Shown here in pieces: positions 1-8,824 of a DNA stretch of 12,617 bases. The stretch comes from Jimgerdemannia flammicorona (Eukaryota > Mucoromycota > Endogonomycetes > Endogonales > Endogonaceae). The stretch spans positions 1 through 12,617 of the forward strand of contig RBNI01005410.1 of assembly GCA_003990745.1 (NCBI GenBank), written 5' to 3'. The first letter of the stretch is position 1; the number at the start of each line of letters is the position of its first letter. The position numbers were made by a program, and so were the translations under genes. The notes under the pieces are model-generated. The model worked only from the letters and a program-made list of their open reading frames with translations. It had not been told where the DNA came from and did no database searches.

Positions 1-225
1 CCAGCTCTCCAGGCCAGCCCCCTGCTGATCCCCCTTCATCTTCTCCATAAAGCTCACTCTGCCAGCCCCTTGACCTCCAGCTCCTCTCTCTCCTCCACTG
101 TGTCCTCCTGCCAGCAGGCCCCTCATACTGCCCCCCAGACCAGGGCCTCTCCCCACTTGCTGCCATTCAAACGCTCCAGGGCCACCCTGCCCAGTATGCA
201 CCTCAGGATACTTGTTGGTTGCCAT
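1..225 (-). CDS. 5' end of an unrecognised Gly-rich protein (runs off left edge)
   Basis: On the minus strand an ATG at 225-223 opens a frame that stays open for all 75 codons to base 1, with an in-frame TAA four codons before the ATG. The protein starts MATNKYPEVHTG and is very rich in glycine (GGxG, AGGHSGG), later containing the charged stretch VSFMEKMKGDQQ. The DNA is GC-rich, with codons unlike the AT-rich block starting just upstream, so the decayed DNA ends roughly at this gene's promoter. I do not recognise a family. The overlapping frames on both strands here are shorter or close early. What I see is an open frame with a reasonable start; that it is a gene is inference, because a GC-rich stretch this short can be open by chance. 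An intron or the stop codon would lie outside the window. Confidence 0.4.
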   Translation of the reverse strand, partial: MATNKYPEVHTGQGGPGAFEWQQVGRGPGLGGSMRGLLAGGHSGGERGAGGQGAGRVSFMEKMKGDQQGAGLESW

Positions 226-520
226 GATACTAGTAGCTTATCTCCAGAAACTGTGTCAAAAGTGTTGCCAAAATATTGTGTAACCTGAATGTTACCGAAG
301 AAAGATGTCTGGTGTTGTATATCTTTACTTAGCTTGCTAATATATAGCTTTGATTTCTTGATAGAAAATATAATCATTATAATTATTAGTTAGGAATATA
401 CTTAGTACTTACAAATTATATAAGCTTCTTTAATTTTCAACTTATGATATACTATTAACAAATTTCAGAGTTAAACTTGTTATGGAAAAGTGATAATAGA
501 ATATCTGAGAAAAATTTAAT

Positions 521-595
521 GAATTTGTAAAATATATCAAATTTATAAAATATATATTCAAATTTATAGAATATATCAAATTTGCTAAATTTACC
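521..595. repeat. Decayed 18-bp tandem repeat, four units
   Basis: Four successive units begin at 521, 539, 560 and 578, each starting (G/A)AATTTG or AAATTTAT and ending in ATATATC or a variant. Three units are 18 bp and the second carries a 3-bp insertion. In AT-rich DNA short periodicities arise easily, so this is a weak minisatellite rather than a functional site. Confidence 0.45.
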
Positions 596-1328
596 AAATT
601 GGCAAGATCTATTACTTCACTCTATACTTCTTTCAAAGGAGCCCTCACTTTCTCTTTATAATAATCCTACTCAAGATTTTATATAGCTTATTATAAATTA
701 TCCAAACATTTCAAAAAATCTTATATCAGACTTTTTCAAATATTTGTAATTCTGATACTTTTGTAGATAATCTACTATATATAATTAATACTATATATAG
801 ATAGATCAAAGATGCTCATCAAGAAGACAGTAAGTAAAGAACTACAGAAGTATTCATATATAATAATAAGGTAATATATATAAAGTATTATAATATAGTA
901 GAGAGTATCTTTGAACTTTTGAAATTATTTCAGTTGTTTCTATAATTTAAGTTTATCTTAATAATGAAAGATATAAATAGAACTTCAGAATATATAATAA
1001 TAGAGGCAAAGTCTATAATTATCTATCTACTTATATTTTAAGCCTAAAGTATATTAAAGAGTCAGAGTAATTCATTTATATATATCTGTATAGATTGATA
1101 TTTATTATAAATATTTCAATATTATTCTTATATCAATTGGGCAATAGTACAATTTAGGAATCCATTTCAACTTAGTAATCATCATATATGTATATAGATA
1201 TATCTATCTCTCTTTTTTTATTATAGACTGACTTAAAGTATCAACTATATTAGCTATATAGACCATAGAACTCAAAATGTAAATATTATAGGTGTTTTAT
1301 TCTTAATCAGCAGTTTAATGTTCTTAAT

Positions 1329-1888
1329 TAGTGCTCTGAACAAGTCAATCTAGATGGGATTGGAATCAACCATTGTTTTGATTTCCAAATTAGACAATTA
1401 AATGTTTACATCAATATCTCAATGAATAATCATCTAAATTTGATAATATTGATGTCATTTCAAAGCCCTTAATAAGGCCTTTCTAATGATACCAAGAATA
1501 TTAAATTCAGATAATATATTGCTGAAATATTAAGAAAAACGTTCTATTTGATAAAATTTCCAAAATCAGTAAATTGAACAATTTCCAAAATTGGTAATTC
1601 AGATGTTTTCCTTCATAACTCAGCAATGCATGATCTGATTTCAATATTCTTGATATAATTAGATGGGCCCTATAAGGGCTTTCAAATAACACTAAGATTA
1701 TCAAATTTGGATAATTATTTATTGAGTTATTGATGTAAACATTTAATTATCTAATTTGAAAATCAAAACTATGGTTGATTCAAATCCATCCAGATGGGAT
1801 TTGAATTCCATCCAAGTTGATCTAGATGAGATTAAATCTGAATTAATCTGAATCTAATCTGGATTAAATTGACTCATTAGGAGCACTA
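1329..1888. mobile_element. Fold-back / MITE-like element with long inverted arms
   Basis: The ends are inverted copies: TAGTGCTC at 1329-1336 and GAGCACTA at 1881-1888. Moving inward, the arms continue to match for more than 200 bp. Bases 1364-1434 match the reverse complement of 1710-1780 over 71 bp with six mismatches, four of them transitions. The match carries on to about 1545 on the left and 1620 on the right, leaving a short central loop. The right arm has roughly 85 extra bases near its outer end, rich in ATTCAGATTAA-like units. The TA at both outermost ends could be a Tc1/mariner/pogo-type TA target duplication; alternatively TCTTAAT, at 1322-1328 and 1890-1896, is a 7-bp candidate. 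The longest internal frame (minus 1507-1704) is not recognisable, so no transposase is encoded. It is best read as a non-autonomous element, later mutated by RIP. Confidence 0.7.
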
Positions 1889-2363
1889 CTCTTAATATTG
1901 ATAAATCTAAGTTAGAAGAACTATAGCATATTAAAACAAAGATGAAAGAACTTCAGCAAGCAGTTCTTATATTTAAGCAGCTAAATGATATCACTAATAT
2001 ACAAAACATAATTCAGAAATACTCATTTCAATCTGTGGAAAATATATTTTGAGAATATAAGTTATTTAATATTTATTATATACTATCTCCTAATTGTATA
2101 TATACTGCTAATCTTGGCTTATTCATAATGCTTATTTCTTTAATAATATAATATTTTCATAACAAATTTACTATATAAAGTGTTACTGAGCTATTGAGAA
2201 TACTTAATACTCATTTTATAAAAATATTATAATGACTAGGACTTTGTATCTTTAAGAATCTTATCTTTGGCTTTACTATTATATTTACTACTTCAGAGTA
2301 CCAAGATCAGCTACATATATCTTCTTTTATTATTAAAGCTATTAATAGTATTTAGTATTATTT
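1888..2363 (+). pseudogene. Coding relic with RIP-type stops, unassigned
   Basis: Directly right of the fold-back element, one frame (ACT at 1888-1890 onward) reads for about 155 codons with fewer stops than such AT-rich DNA should give. It starts with a charged helical-looking part (LNIDKSKLEEL, then KMKELQQAVLIFKQLND), followed by SVENIF and SPNCIYTANLG. Several of the stops can be explained as CAG, CGA or CAA changed to TAG, TGA or TAA. The fold-back element may have inserted into this ORF. I cannot name the parent; a transposon-borne ORF such as a LINE ORF1 or gag-like protein is plausible because a LINE relic follows on the same strand. This is inference from stop density and amino-acid character only. 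Confidence 0.35.
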
Positions 2364-2531
2364 GATATATTTATTTATTAATAATTTTAACTTATTTATT
2401 AAATAATTTATTATTCTGAAACAATAGGTATTATAGAATATAAAGAATATGATAAATCTCTTTTTCATATTTTTACTATATTCTTAAAATATTACTCTAT
2501 ATTAAGAATGAAGACTCAAATACTTGCTAAT

Positions 2532-3072
2532 ATTAAAAAGCTTCAAAAACTAGAAATACACTAGAGTCAGGAATTTATAACTCTATTTTATAATATAAGT
2601 ATATCTGAACTTTAGCTTTTAAAGCTTCATTAGTAGTTTATTGATCTCATATCTACTATTTAAAACTTTGGTGTTTCAGACAATTTTATAACAAAATTGC
2701 TATAAAGGCTCTACTATGATATTATACTAATAACAAGAGTATTCTTATACAAATTACTAATACTATTTACAGAAAAACTCTAATGCAATATTATTATATA
2801 CTTAATATTTCTCCTTCTATATAATTATTAAGTATATTTTATAGATAGAATTTTCTTCTTTATATATCCACCAATAGTATTAATATTTGTACAATTAACT
2901 AGTCTTAATTCTACTATATATATTAAATAAACTTTTATAATCAAGGAGCTATCAAGATTACTTACAGAGTATAGTAAACAGTAAGATGATATTGGAGTTG
3001 AAATCAGTAATAATTTATAATGATAATTCTACTATAGGTGGTGAGCAAATTTATATAGCAGTTAATTTCTAG
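2532..3072 (+). mobile_element. LINE (Tad/I-like) relic: end of RT ORF plus RNase H
   Basis: Two blocks match the layout of fungal I/Tad-clade LINE proteins, in which reverse transcriptase is followed by RNase H. From 2532 one frame reads IKKLQKLE, resembling the LQKIQN-type helix after the thumb of the reverse transcriptase, then FITLFYN and FIDLIS. The same frame, with stops, reaches YPPIV near 2865-2880, like the PP motif before RNase H, and DDIGVEIS just before 3010. After a frame change, 3013-3069 reads IYNDNSTIGGEQIYIAVNF, which matches an RNase H first strand of the type IYTDGS...G.iG.A.v with Gly and Thr lost by G-to-A type changes. Many in-frame stops make it dead. Upstream RT motifs such as the FADD box could not be located with confidence. 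Alignment is by eye. Confidence 0.5.
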
Positions 3073-3556
3073 AGTATATCATACTTTCTAATATTATGAT
3101 TCTTATCTCACTAACTGATCTGAATACTAATTATAAAGAAGAAGTAGTCTATATATATAATTATACCAAAATTCTCATTCTTTTAAATTTTTGCAATAAT
3201 TCTTTAGTATTTATTCACTGGTATCAATTTGTTTATTACAAACCCATTCATAATTCTGATCTTTTTTATTTAATTCTACTACAGTATATAGAAGATATAG
3301 TTTATATATATTATTTCTGATTTTAAAGCAAAGAGAAAAAGTGATAATTATTTCTTTGTTAGGATATATCTGATTTAGTTATATAGTATCTATGTTTTTT
3401 ATATTCTTCTCCTGATATATAGTCACTATATTGGCTAGAGCTCTTAGTTATTTTAAAATATTAGTATAATATTTCTTTATTAGTAGGATAATTCTTATAA
3501 GGTCTTTTAACAATTGGAAATTTTGGAAATAAATTGAATAATGCTGGGTCTGTTCT

Positions 3557-3709
3557 GTATAACTCAGCAATTATATGAATAAAATTAGTCTTTGAATTAT
3601 TGCTCTTATGTGACTTGGCAGTTATATAAATAATGGTCAGTCTTGAATTGTTACTTTTATATAACTTAGCAGTTGTATAAATATCAGTCACTTGTTTCAA
3701 ATAGAGCAC
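3557..3709. repeat. 51-bp tandem repeat, three units
   Basis: Units start at 3557, 3608 and 3659, exactly 51 bp apart, each beginning RTRTRACTYRGCARTTRTATRA and containing a TCAGTCTTGAATTGTTACT-like core. The third unit diverges in its second half. Because 51 is a multiple of three, the minus strand keeps an open frame through all copies (3709-3461) with repeating (Y/H)(I/T)(T/I)A(K/E)(L/S)(Y/H)(K/R)(S/T) units. The first unit also shares ATAACTCAGCAAT with 1615-1627 inside the fold-back element. Whether it was ever translated is unknown; no family is recognised. Confidence 0.7.
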
Positions 3710-3789
3710 TATTTTAATAACTTACTGTAGTAAGTTTCTTATTCAGTAAGCATATAGTCCTCAGGACTTTAAAACTACAGCCTTAATAT

Positions 3790-4010
3790 CTTTAGCAAAT
3801 CTATACAAAATCTGCACTGAATTTGGACAAATTGTACAATAGAATACTATGTCCAGAATTTTGCATAATATCTAACACTATATTTTCACTTTATGCAAAT
3901 TCTTTGCAAAACTTTATACTGATTATGTACAGCATTATCTTGTATATAATATTTATATAATTATCCAGTACTAATTTAGCACAAAATAATTCTTTGCAAA
4001 ATCTATACCA
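3790..4010. repeat. Diverged direct repeats, about 90-110 bp apart
   Basis: A CTTTrGCAAA(A)TCTATAC-like motif recurs at 3790, 3902 and 3992, the first and third copies matching over about 35 bp into a CAAAATyTGCAC-like tail. Similar TTGTACA and TGCAC words recur up to about 4130. The pattern looks like a badly decayed satellite or transposon end. It lies at the right-hand border of the AT-rich block. Confidence 0.4.
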
Positions 4011-4396
4011 AATTTTGCACCATATTTAAGTCAGCACCAAATATGATACTGGATCTTGCATCCAATATTTCCTGCACACATTTTGTACAAAGCTCTGTAC
4101 TGAGTATATACTGAATGCAGATTCCACACACACTATGCATAAGAATATTTTTCAGATGTTGGCCTGAAGAACGTTTGTTTGATCTGCCTGGCTTAGAATC
4201 ACACGAAGTGATCGAAAATTGGGGATATTGTTAGACGAACAACACGGAATGGAGCTCAGCCACGTAACCGACGGTCACCTAGTGCCGCTTCGTTTTCTTG
4301 GAGACATGTTAGATCAGTTAATAATGAGCGTCACGAATCGATAAATGCCTGGATTACTTGAACACTGCGCTTCGGATGGATTAGTTGATGGCATGA

Positions 4397-4705
4397 AACG
4401 TTTCATTTCATTTACATCACCCTCTTCTTCAGAGCCTTGGCCTACATTATCGGCATCGCTTGTATAAACTTTGGCAACGAAGCTGGCTAAACCTCCGAAA
4501 ATGCGAGGAAGACCCAAATCTCGGAGACTGGCGTCCCAACATTATTGAGAAAGGCATAAAATTCTATAACTTGCATCGCCAACTAGATGACTTCCTTGAC
4601 AACCAATTTGGAAGTCGAAGGTATTGCCCAACAATGCAGAAATTCAATTCTACATGGCACTCCACTATGGTGGTTGTAAGTGATCTATCAAAGCAAATTG
4701 AGTGA
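4397..4705 (+). other. Unassigned open stretch in unique DNA
   Basis: The frame containing 4397-4705 is open for about 102 codons, the longest open stretch in the 4150-5350 interval. It has no ATG near its start, so if real it would be an internal exon or a gene fragment. It includes WQRSWLNLRKCEEDPNLGDW and ends in SDLSKQIE before TGA. The opposite strand is also open for about 75 codons (roughly 4540-4314, containing GLPRIFGGLASFVAKVY), so coding direction cannot be decided. I recognise no family in either. The remainder of 4150-5350 is non-repetitive DNA of normal composition apart from the repeats listed, with no gene I can support. Confidence 0.2.
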
Positions 4706-4835
4706 GCTACAGCGAACCGATATTTGGAGGCGCAGTTAATTTTGCTGCATGTTATCAGGGGTACTCCTTGCATATTTGAAAATGAAATTATGCTTCGATC
4801 GAGACACTGACGTCCTTCGTATCGTCGTTCTTTAT

Positions 4836-4943
4836 ATGATGACGTATTTTGCGCTGATGACGTCTAGAGAACTGATAACGTCTAGTGCACTGATAACGTC
4901 TAGTGCACTGATGACGTTTAGTGCACTGATGACGTTTCAGTCC
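4836..4943. repeat. 18-bp tandem repeat with TGACGT half-sites, six units
   Basis: Six contiguous 18-bp units start at 4836, 4854, 4872, 4890, 4908 and 4926, with consensus CTGATGACGTCTAGTGCA. Units 3 and 4 are identical and units 2 and 5 nearly so; the first and last are degenerate at one end. Four units keep TGACGT, the half-site of CRE/ATF-type bZIP binding, and two read TAACGT. A further TGACGTCC lies at 4808. The array is not next to a recognised promoter: it sits 850 bp beyond the 3' end of the transporter gene. It may be only a minisatellite; regulatory meaning is speculation. Confidence 0.8.
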
Positions 4944-5144
4944 CGTCGCTTCTCATCTATTTTAGACAACAATTTGTTTCGAACACTCCCTGAGTGATTG
5001 GCCCGGCGAAAACAGGACACATACAGTAAAAGGCGCTGCTGCGTCAATCGCTGGTCTGACCTTTGTTGAGGTCATCGTTGTAGAGTGGGATCCGTGGTTC
5101 TCTCTCTGTGGACTTGTTGCGAAACGGGTCTCCTAGGTGTAAAC

Positions 5145-5345
5145 CGAAGAAATAATCTATATATATATATATATTAATCTATTTATGATACTAGAGTCAA
5201 AATGATCTACTTGGATTATTTTTACTCCTAATAATATAAGTCTATAGCCACTATATATATGTTTAATCAATGAAAGCTAAAATATGCTCAAGAATCTAGA
5301 AAGCCATAAAAAAAGGGGGGGAATAGTAATATAATTAATAGATAG
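5145..5345. repeat. Small AT-rich patch with (TA)n and A7G7 tract
   Basis: An island of about 200 bp returns to the composition of the large AT-rich block. It opens with a (TA)9 microsatellite at 5158-5175 and ends with seven A then seven G at 5308-5321. It may be a second small RIP-affected insertion. No ends or coding relic were found. Between 5346 and 5690 the DNA is normal in composition; a 76-codon minus-strand frame there is not recognisable. Confidence 0.45.
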
Positions 5346-5693
5346 TATTAGAACCAGCAGATTCTATGAGTTTAATTGAACACCATTTGCGTATACTGTG
5401 ATCTTCGGCCTCTTTTTCATAAAGTCGTGACTTTCTAGCATTCACCGGAAGGCGAATGCGAGTTGGAATCCAGATGGACAAAATATTTATAAAGTATTCA
5501 TCTCTATAATGGGACGTACTCCTTTCCCTCGACACCAACCGTTCTCCCTGAGCCGCTACTTGCATTGACTCGGAACTTGCATGCTAAGGTGTGCCATTTA
5601 CAATTGAAAGTACGGTGAGGCCAGTGGCATGCAATCATGTAATGAACAGCAATCGACACCATGCATGCCTAGGATGTACATTAATGATAACAT

Positions 5694-5699
5694 TTTATT
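5694..5699 (-). terminator. Polyadenylation signal of the transporter gene
   Basis: The minus strand reads AATAAA here, 95 bp downstream of the TGA stop at 5796-5794 and within an A/T-rich 3' region, a suitable place for 3'-end formation of the transporter mRNA. Confidence 0.5.
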
Positions 5700-5793
5700 T
5701 TTGTTTTAAGCGATGATATACTTTGCACAATATTTAAAAGAAATTAAAACATTCATTCCATTCCATCATTCTTGCACCCATGTCCACGGTCTC

Positions 5794-8219
5794 TCAATCT
5801 CTATTGGCTTGAACAGTGGTACTGAGCTTCACTTTTGGGAGAAACAGACTGGCCACAAACGTGAGCACGGCGAATACAATATTGATTGAGAATGTCCATT
5901 GAATGGCGTGGAAGTATGCCGTGACCACGATATCCTTGTATTCGGGCGGGAGAGTTCGGATCGCGTCGACCGATTTGCGAGCAGTGTCAATGATCTTGGT
6001 GATGTGGAAGAGAGAAATAAGTTCATCAAACTCAGTGCATGAAAACTTGGTAGCGCAAAAGGACATTCGGATTTGCAAGATGCGGCGATTTTTAACGTCA
6101 AAAGAATGAGCCGTTGATGGTTTGTACTCACCAATTCCGCATTCGGACCATGGATGTTTGCAATCAGCTCGGATTTCAAAAGAGATTGGAAAGTAGCGGA
6201 GCATATCGATATACCCAATACGCCTCCAGTCGACCGGAACAAGTATGACATTGACGCAGCCACTGCAATATCTACCAAAGCGAATCAACAAATCCTGTGA
6301 GTCAAAATGATTACTGAGAGTAACAACAAATGAGTAGATTTGAATAACTTCACTCCGACGACCACGAACCTTTTGGCTCGACACTGGCCAACATCGCAAT
6401 TAGCGTGGTGGTCAGTCCTGATCCGAACCCGAATCCGACGATCACCAGCGGGGCAGAATATTGCCAATTGGGACCGCGCTCCAGGTTCCATGTCTTGAGC
6501 CCGCATGATCCCACAATTGTCAAGAAGAAGACAACCCACGTCAGCCCCCGGTACGTGCCGGTGCGCGTCATCAGTAGTCCCGCTGAGAGAGACCCGATCG
6601 CTGCGCCGACCACCTGGGGGACAAAGGCCAGGCCCGCTTGGGACGCGCTGGTGCCGTAGACAGCCTGTGTGTGCCAAGGGGAAAGGAGGAATGGGACCGA
6701 ATTGGTGAGATCACTAGTGCAGTTGTTTTGGTCCAAAACGGAGATTTGATAACGGTGAAGGGCGAGATATGTACCTGGAAATACAGCGGCACAAAGAAAA
6801 TCATGGCATACGAGTTTATGCTCCCAAAGAAATTTGTCATAGACACCACGAATGGAGCCCGCGCGCTGAACACTCGCCAAGGCAAGATGGGCTCACTGGC
6901 GACCTTGGCCTCGATCACTGCGAATGCTACCAGCATTCCAAGGCCGCCAACAAGGCACGCGATGACGACAGGCGAATCCCACGACATCGTGTTGCCGCCC
7001 CATGACGTGCCCAAGAGCAGGCCCGTCACGCTCAGCACGAGAGATCCGCTGCCGAAGTAGTCAATCCGCTTAAGCTTGGTGGAGAGAGATTGGGTTGTGG
7101 ATTTCGTGTTGTAATTGGTGATTTGTGTTGTGGTGATGAAGAAGCAAATGACCAGCAGAGGGAGGTTGATGTAGAAGCAGTAACGCCAGCTGAAGTAATC
7201 GGCAATCCAGCCTCCGAGAGGGGCGCCAATAAGACTGGCGCTCTGGAAGAGGTATATCGGGTGAAATCAGTTTTCGTTATCGGTTCGAATTCGTTTCACC
7301 GGAGTCTTTCGAGAATCCGTAGTTGACATACATACCGCCCACGCAAGGTTGCCTATCCCTTGGAACTTTCCCCGCTGACGCATCGATACGACGTCACTCA
7401 TCACGACGGTGCTCATAGTGTTCAGTCCGCCTAAAGGGATAAGCCATATTCATTCACTATTTAGAATTATTGGATAACATTTAGACACGATGACAACTAT
7501 ACTTACCACCACCGAGGCCGGCAATGGCCCTCGCTATGACTAGCGACCAGATGTCGGTAGCCGCACCGCATGCGGCTGAACCGATGAAAAACATGGAGGT
7601 CGCGAAGAGGAGGGTGGATTTGCGACCGAAGATGTCCGAGAGACGGCCATCTGACATAACGGGTGGAAGGTGTATTTGAGACAAATAAATTCCTAACGCC
7701 GAAAAATACCAATTTAACGAATCTTCAAAGAAGGTTGGAGAGAATGGGGAAGCTTACACAGTGGTTGCAGAGCAGTGAAGCTGAGCAAATAGCTGGTGAC
7801 GATCCACGAGACCTGGTTCGACGCGTGGAACTCGCTGCCAATCTTGGCATAGATGGTCGACACAATTGAGCTGTCCAGCGCCGCGAGGAAGACACCGACC
7901 CAGAGTCTTTGGTAATGAAAATTTGTGAAGAGGGCGATTTAGTTTGAGAGAGAAGAATTGGATAGTCCCCGAGCATTGACAGTCGTGGATCCCATACGCA
8001 AACTATGGCACGCTTAGCCCTCGAGTTTCCTCTAGACCAGACAAAACCAAATCTCATCACAACCTACCCTGTCATGATGATCCAAACGTTCTCGACGGTT
8101 TCCATTTCCACCTGAGCCTTTGAACCCGCAGAGGGCTCCTGCTGGGTAGCCTGATAATCGCCATCCTGACGCTTCTGCCCGTCAAGCAATGGTTTTCTCG
8201 CGTCTTCTATTGATGACAT
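5794..8219 (-). CDS. MFS transporter, DHA2 / Fnx1-Vba vacuolar type, 8 exons
   Basis: Exons, read on the minus strand: 8219-8068, 7906-7758, 7650-7507, 7430-7336, 7242-6775, 6664-6370, 6271-6132, 5994-5794. They join to 1644 bp, 547 residues plus TGA, with no internal stop. All seven introns (161, 107, 76, 93, 110, 98, 137 bp) are GT-AG; the weakest donors are GTAGGT (intron 1) and GTTCGT (intron 6). The protein has a hydrophilic N-terminus (about 1-44, with KPLL, a possible dileucine sorting signal), then LAALDSSIV in TM1 (D62), motif A GRLSDIFGRK (102-111) between TM2 and TM3, a motif-C-like SLIGAPLGGWIAD (183-195) in TM5, and WRYCFYINLP before TM6. The count of hydrophobic segments fits 14 TM helices. 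Family members are proton antiporters for drugs or, in the Fnx1/Vba branch, vacuolar basic amino-acid importers. Motifs support the family strongly; vacuolar location and substrate are inference. The start is the first in-frame ATG, giving a normal-length N-terminus. The gene appears intact. Confidence 0.9.
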
Positions 8220-8259
8220 TGCGTTTTGCGATCTTCGTGAAATGAGGTGATTTCGAGGA

Positions 8260-8267
8260 ATTTATAA
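8260..8267 (-). promoter_or_regulatory. TATA-like box upstream of the transporter gene
   Basis: The minus strand reads TTATAAATT here, 41-48 bp before the ATG at 8219. The spacing would give a very short 5' leader, so transcription may instead start elsewhere. This is the only TATA-like word close to the start. Confidence 0.35.
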
Positions 8268-8370
8268 GTCACCGGTAGCACAAGAATCAAGGGGCCGGGA
8301 CCGATCGGGAACGGGGATACAGAACGACTGTCAAACAAAATGAGACTCACGAGGAGCATATACCTCACGC

Positions 8371-8376
8371 CACGTG
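8371..8376. promoter_or_regulatory. CACGTG (E-box/G-box) upstream of the transporter gene
   Basis: A palindromic CACGTG lies about 155 bp before the transporter start. Fungal bHLH and some bZIP factors bind this word. A 6-bp palindrome occurs by chance, so binding is unproven. Confidence 0.25.
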
Positions 8377-8824
8377 CGTAGGATACGGGGACCCATCGCC
8401 GGCCGTTGGCGACAAATGCAAGAACAGGTGCGGATGGATAGAGCCAGCGCGTATATCGCGGAAGGGGATGGGTATGTAAGTGGAGAGCTAGAGCAAAGAT
8501 TTTTTGCGCACTCTCGTTTGATCAACGCCGCAGAACATGGCCGAGGATAATCCCTGGCCCTGTGCCCTCCCAGATTCAGAACAGGCCCATAAGGAATACC
8601 ATAAACTGCGGAGACCCGAATAGGTTTTAAAATCCTTTCAAACAAATGCCGCGTTCATGCTGCATTAAGATTTTACTCCCTATGATCATCGCTGCTCCTA
8701 ATCATTAAGATAAGCCCGTAAATTTTCGGGTGTATAATGAGACCTTACATCCAGCAGATACTCATTGATCCAACGCTCTACTGGTCTATAGAGAGTCATG
8801 AAATGTATTGTATTGGGAAGGGTC

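Larger units (their letters stand above)
226..4150. repeat. AT-rich, RIP-like decayed block (transposon graveyard)
   Basis: Composition changes abruptly at about 230-300 and recovers at about 4150. Between them the sequence is dominated by A/T, with TA dinucleotides everywhere, few C or G and almost no CG. Translated relics inside carry TAG, TAA and TGA where CAG, CAA or CGA would be expected, and the two arms of the fold-back element differ mostly by C/T and G/A changes. This is the signature of repeat-induced point mutation, which converts C to T in duplicated DNA of many ascomycetes. Named relics within it are listed separately. About 300-1320 otherwise holds no frame or motif I can assign, and 3075-3550 and 4030-4150 are likewise featureless AT-rich DNA. 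No intact gene is present in the block. Confidence 0.85.

Noticed and set aside
3096..3320. 74-codon plus-strand frame in the AT-rich block.
   Set aside because: Amino acids are those expected from AT-rich DNA (I, Y, N, L); it follows the RNase H relic in a different frame and is best seen as decayed element sequence.
4228..4716. Possible solo LTR: TGTTAGACGAACAACA near 4229 with GATAT(T) flanking at 4224 and again at 4715.
   Set aside because: The right end reads AACC rather than a terminal CA, the two ends are not inverted copies, no primer-binding site follows, and a 5-6 bp repeat over 490 bp is easily chance.
5308..5321. A7G7 tract and terminal G8 considered as telomere-related.
   Set aside because: No TTAGGG-type repeat is present anywhere in the window, so there is no support for a chromosome end.
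5335..5565. Minus-strand 76-codon ATG frame (MQVAAQGERL...).
   Set aside because: No family pattern, runs into the AT-rich patch at its end, and no promoter or splice evidence supports it.
7279..7291. GGTTCGAATTC resembling a tRNA B box.
   Set aside because: It lies in intron 4 of the transporter, there is no A box or cloverleaf partner upstream, and the last bases do not match a T-arm.
8331..8645. Minus-strand 104-codon frame upstream of the transporter.
   Set aside because: No recognisable motif, and it lies in the likely promoter region of the transporter; probably chance.
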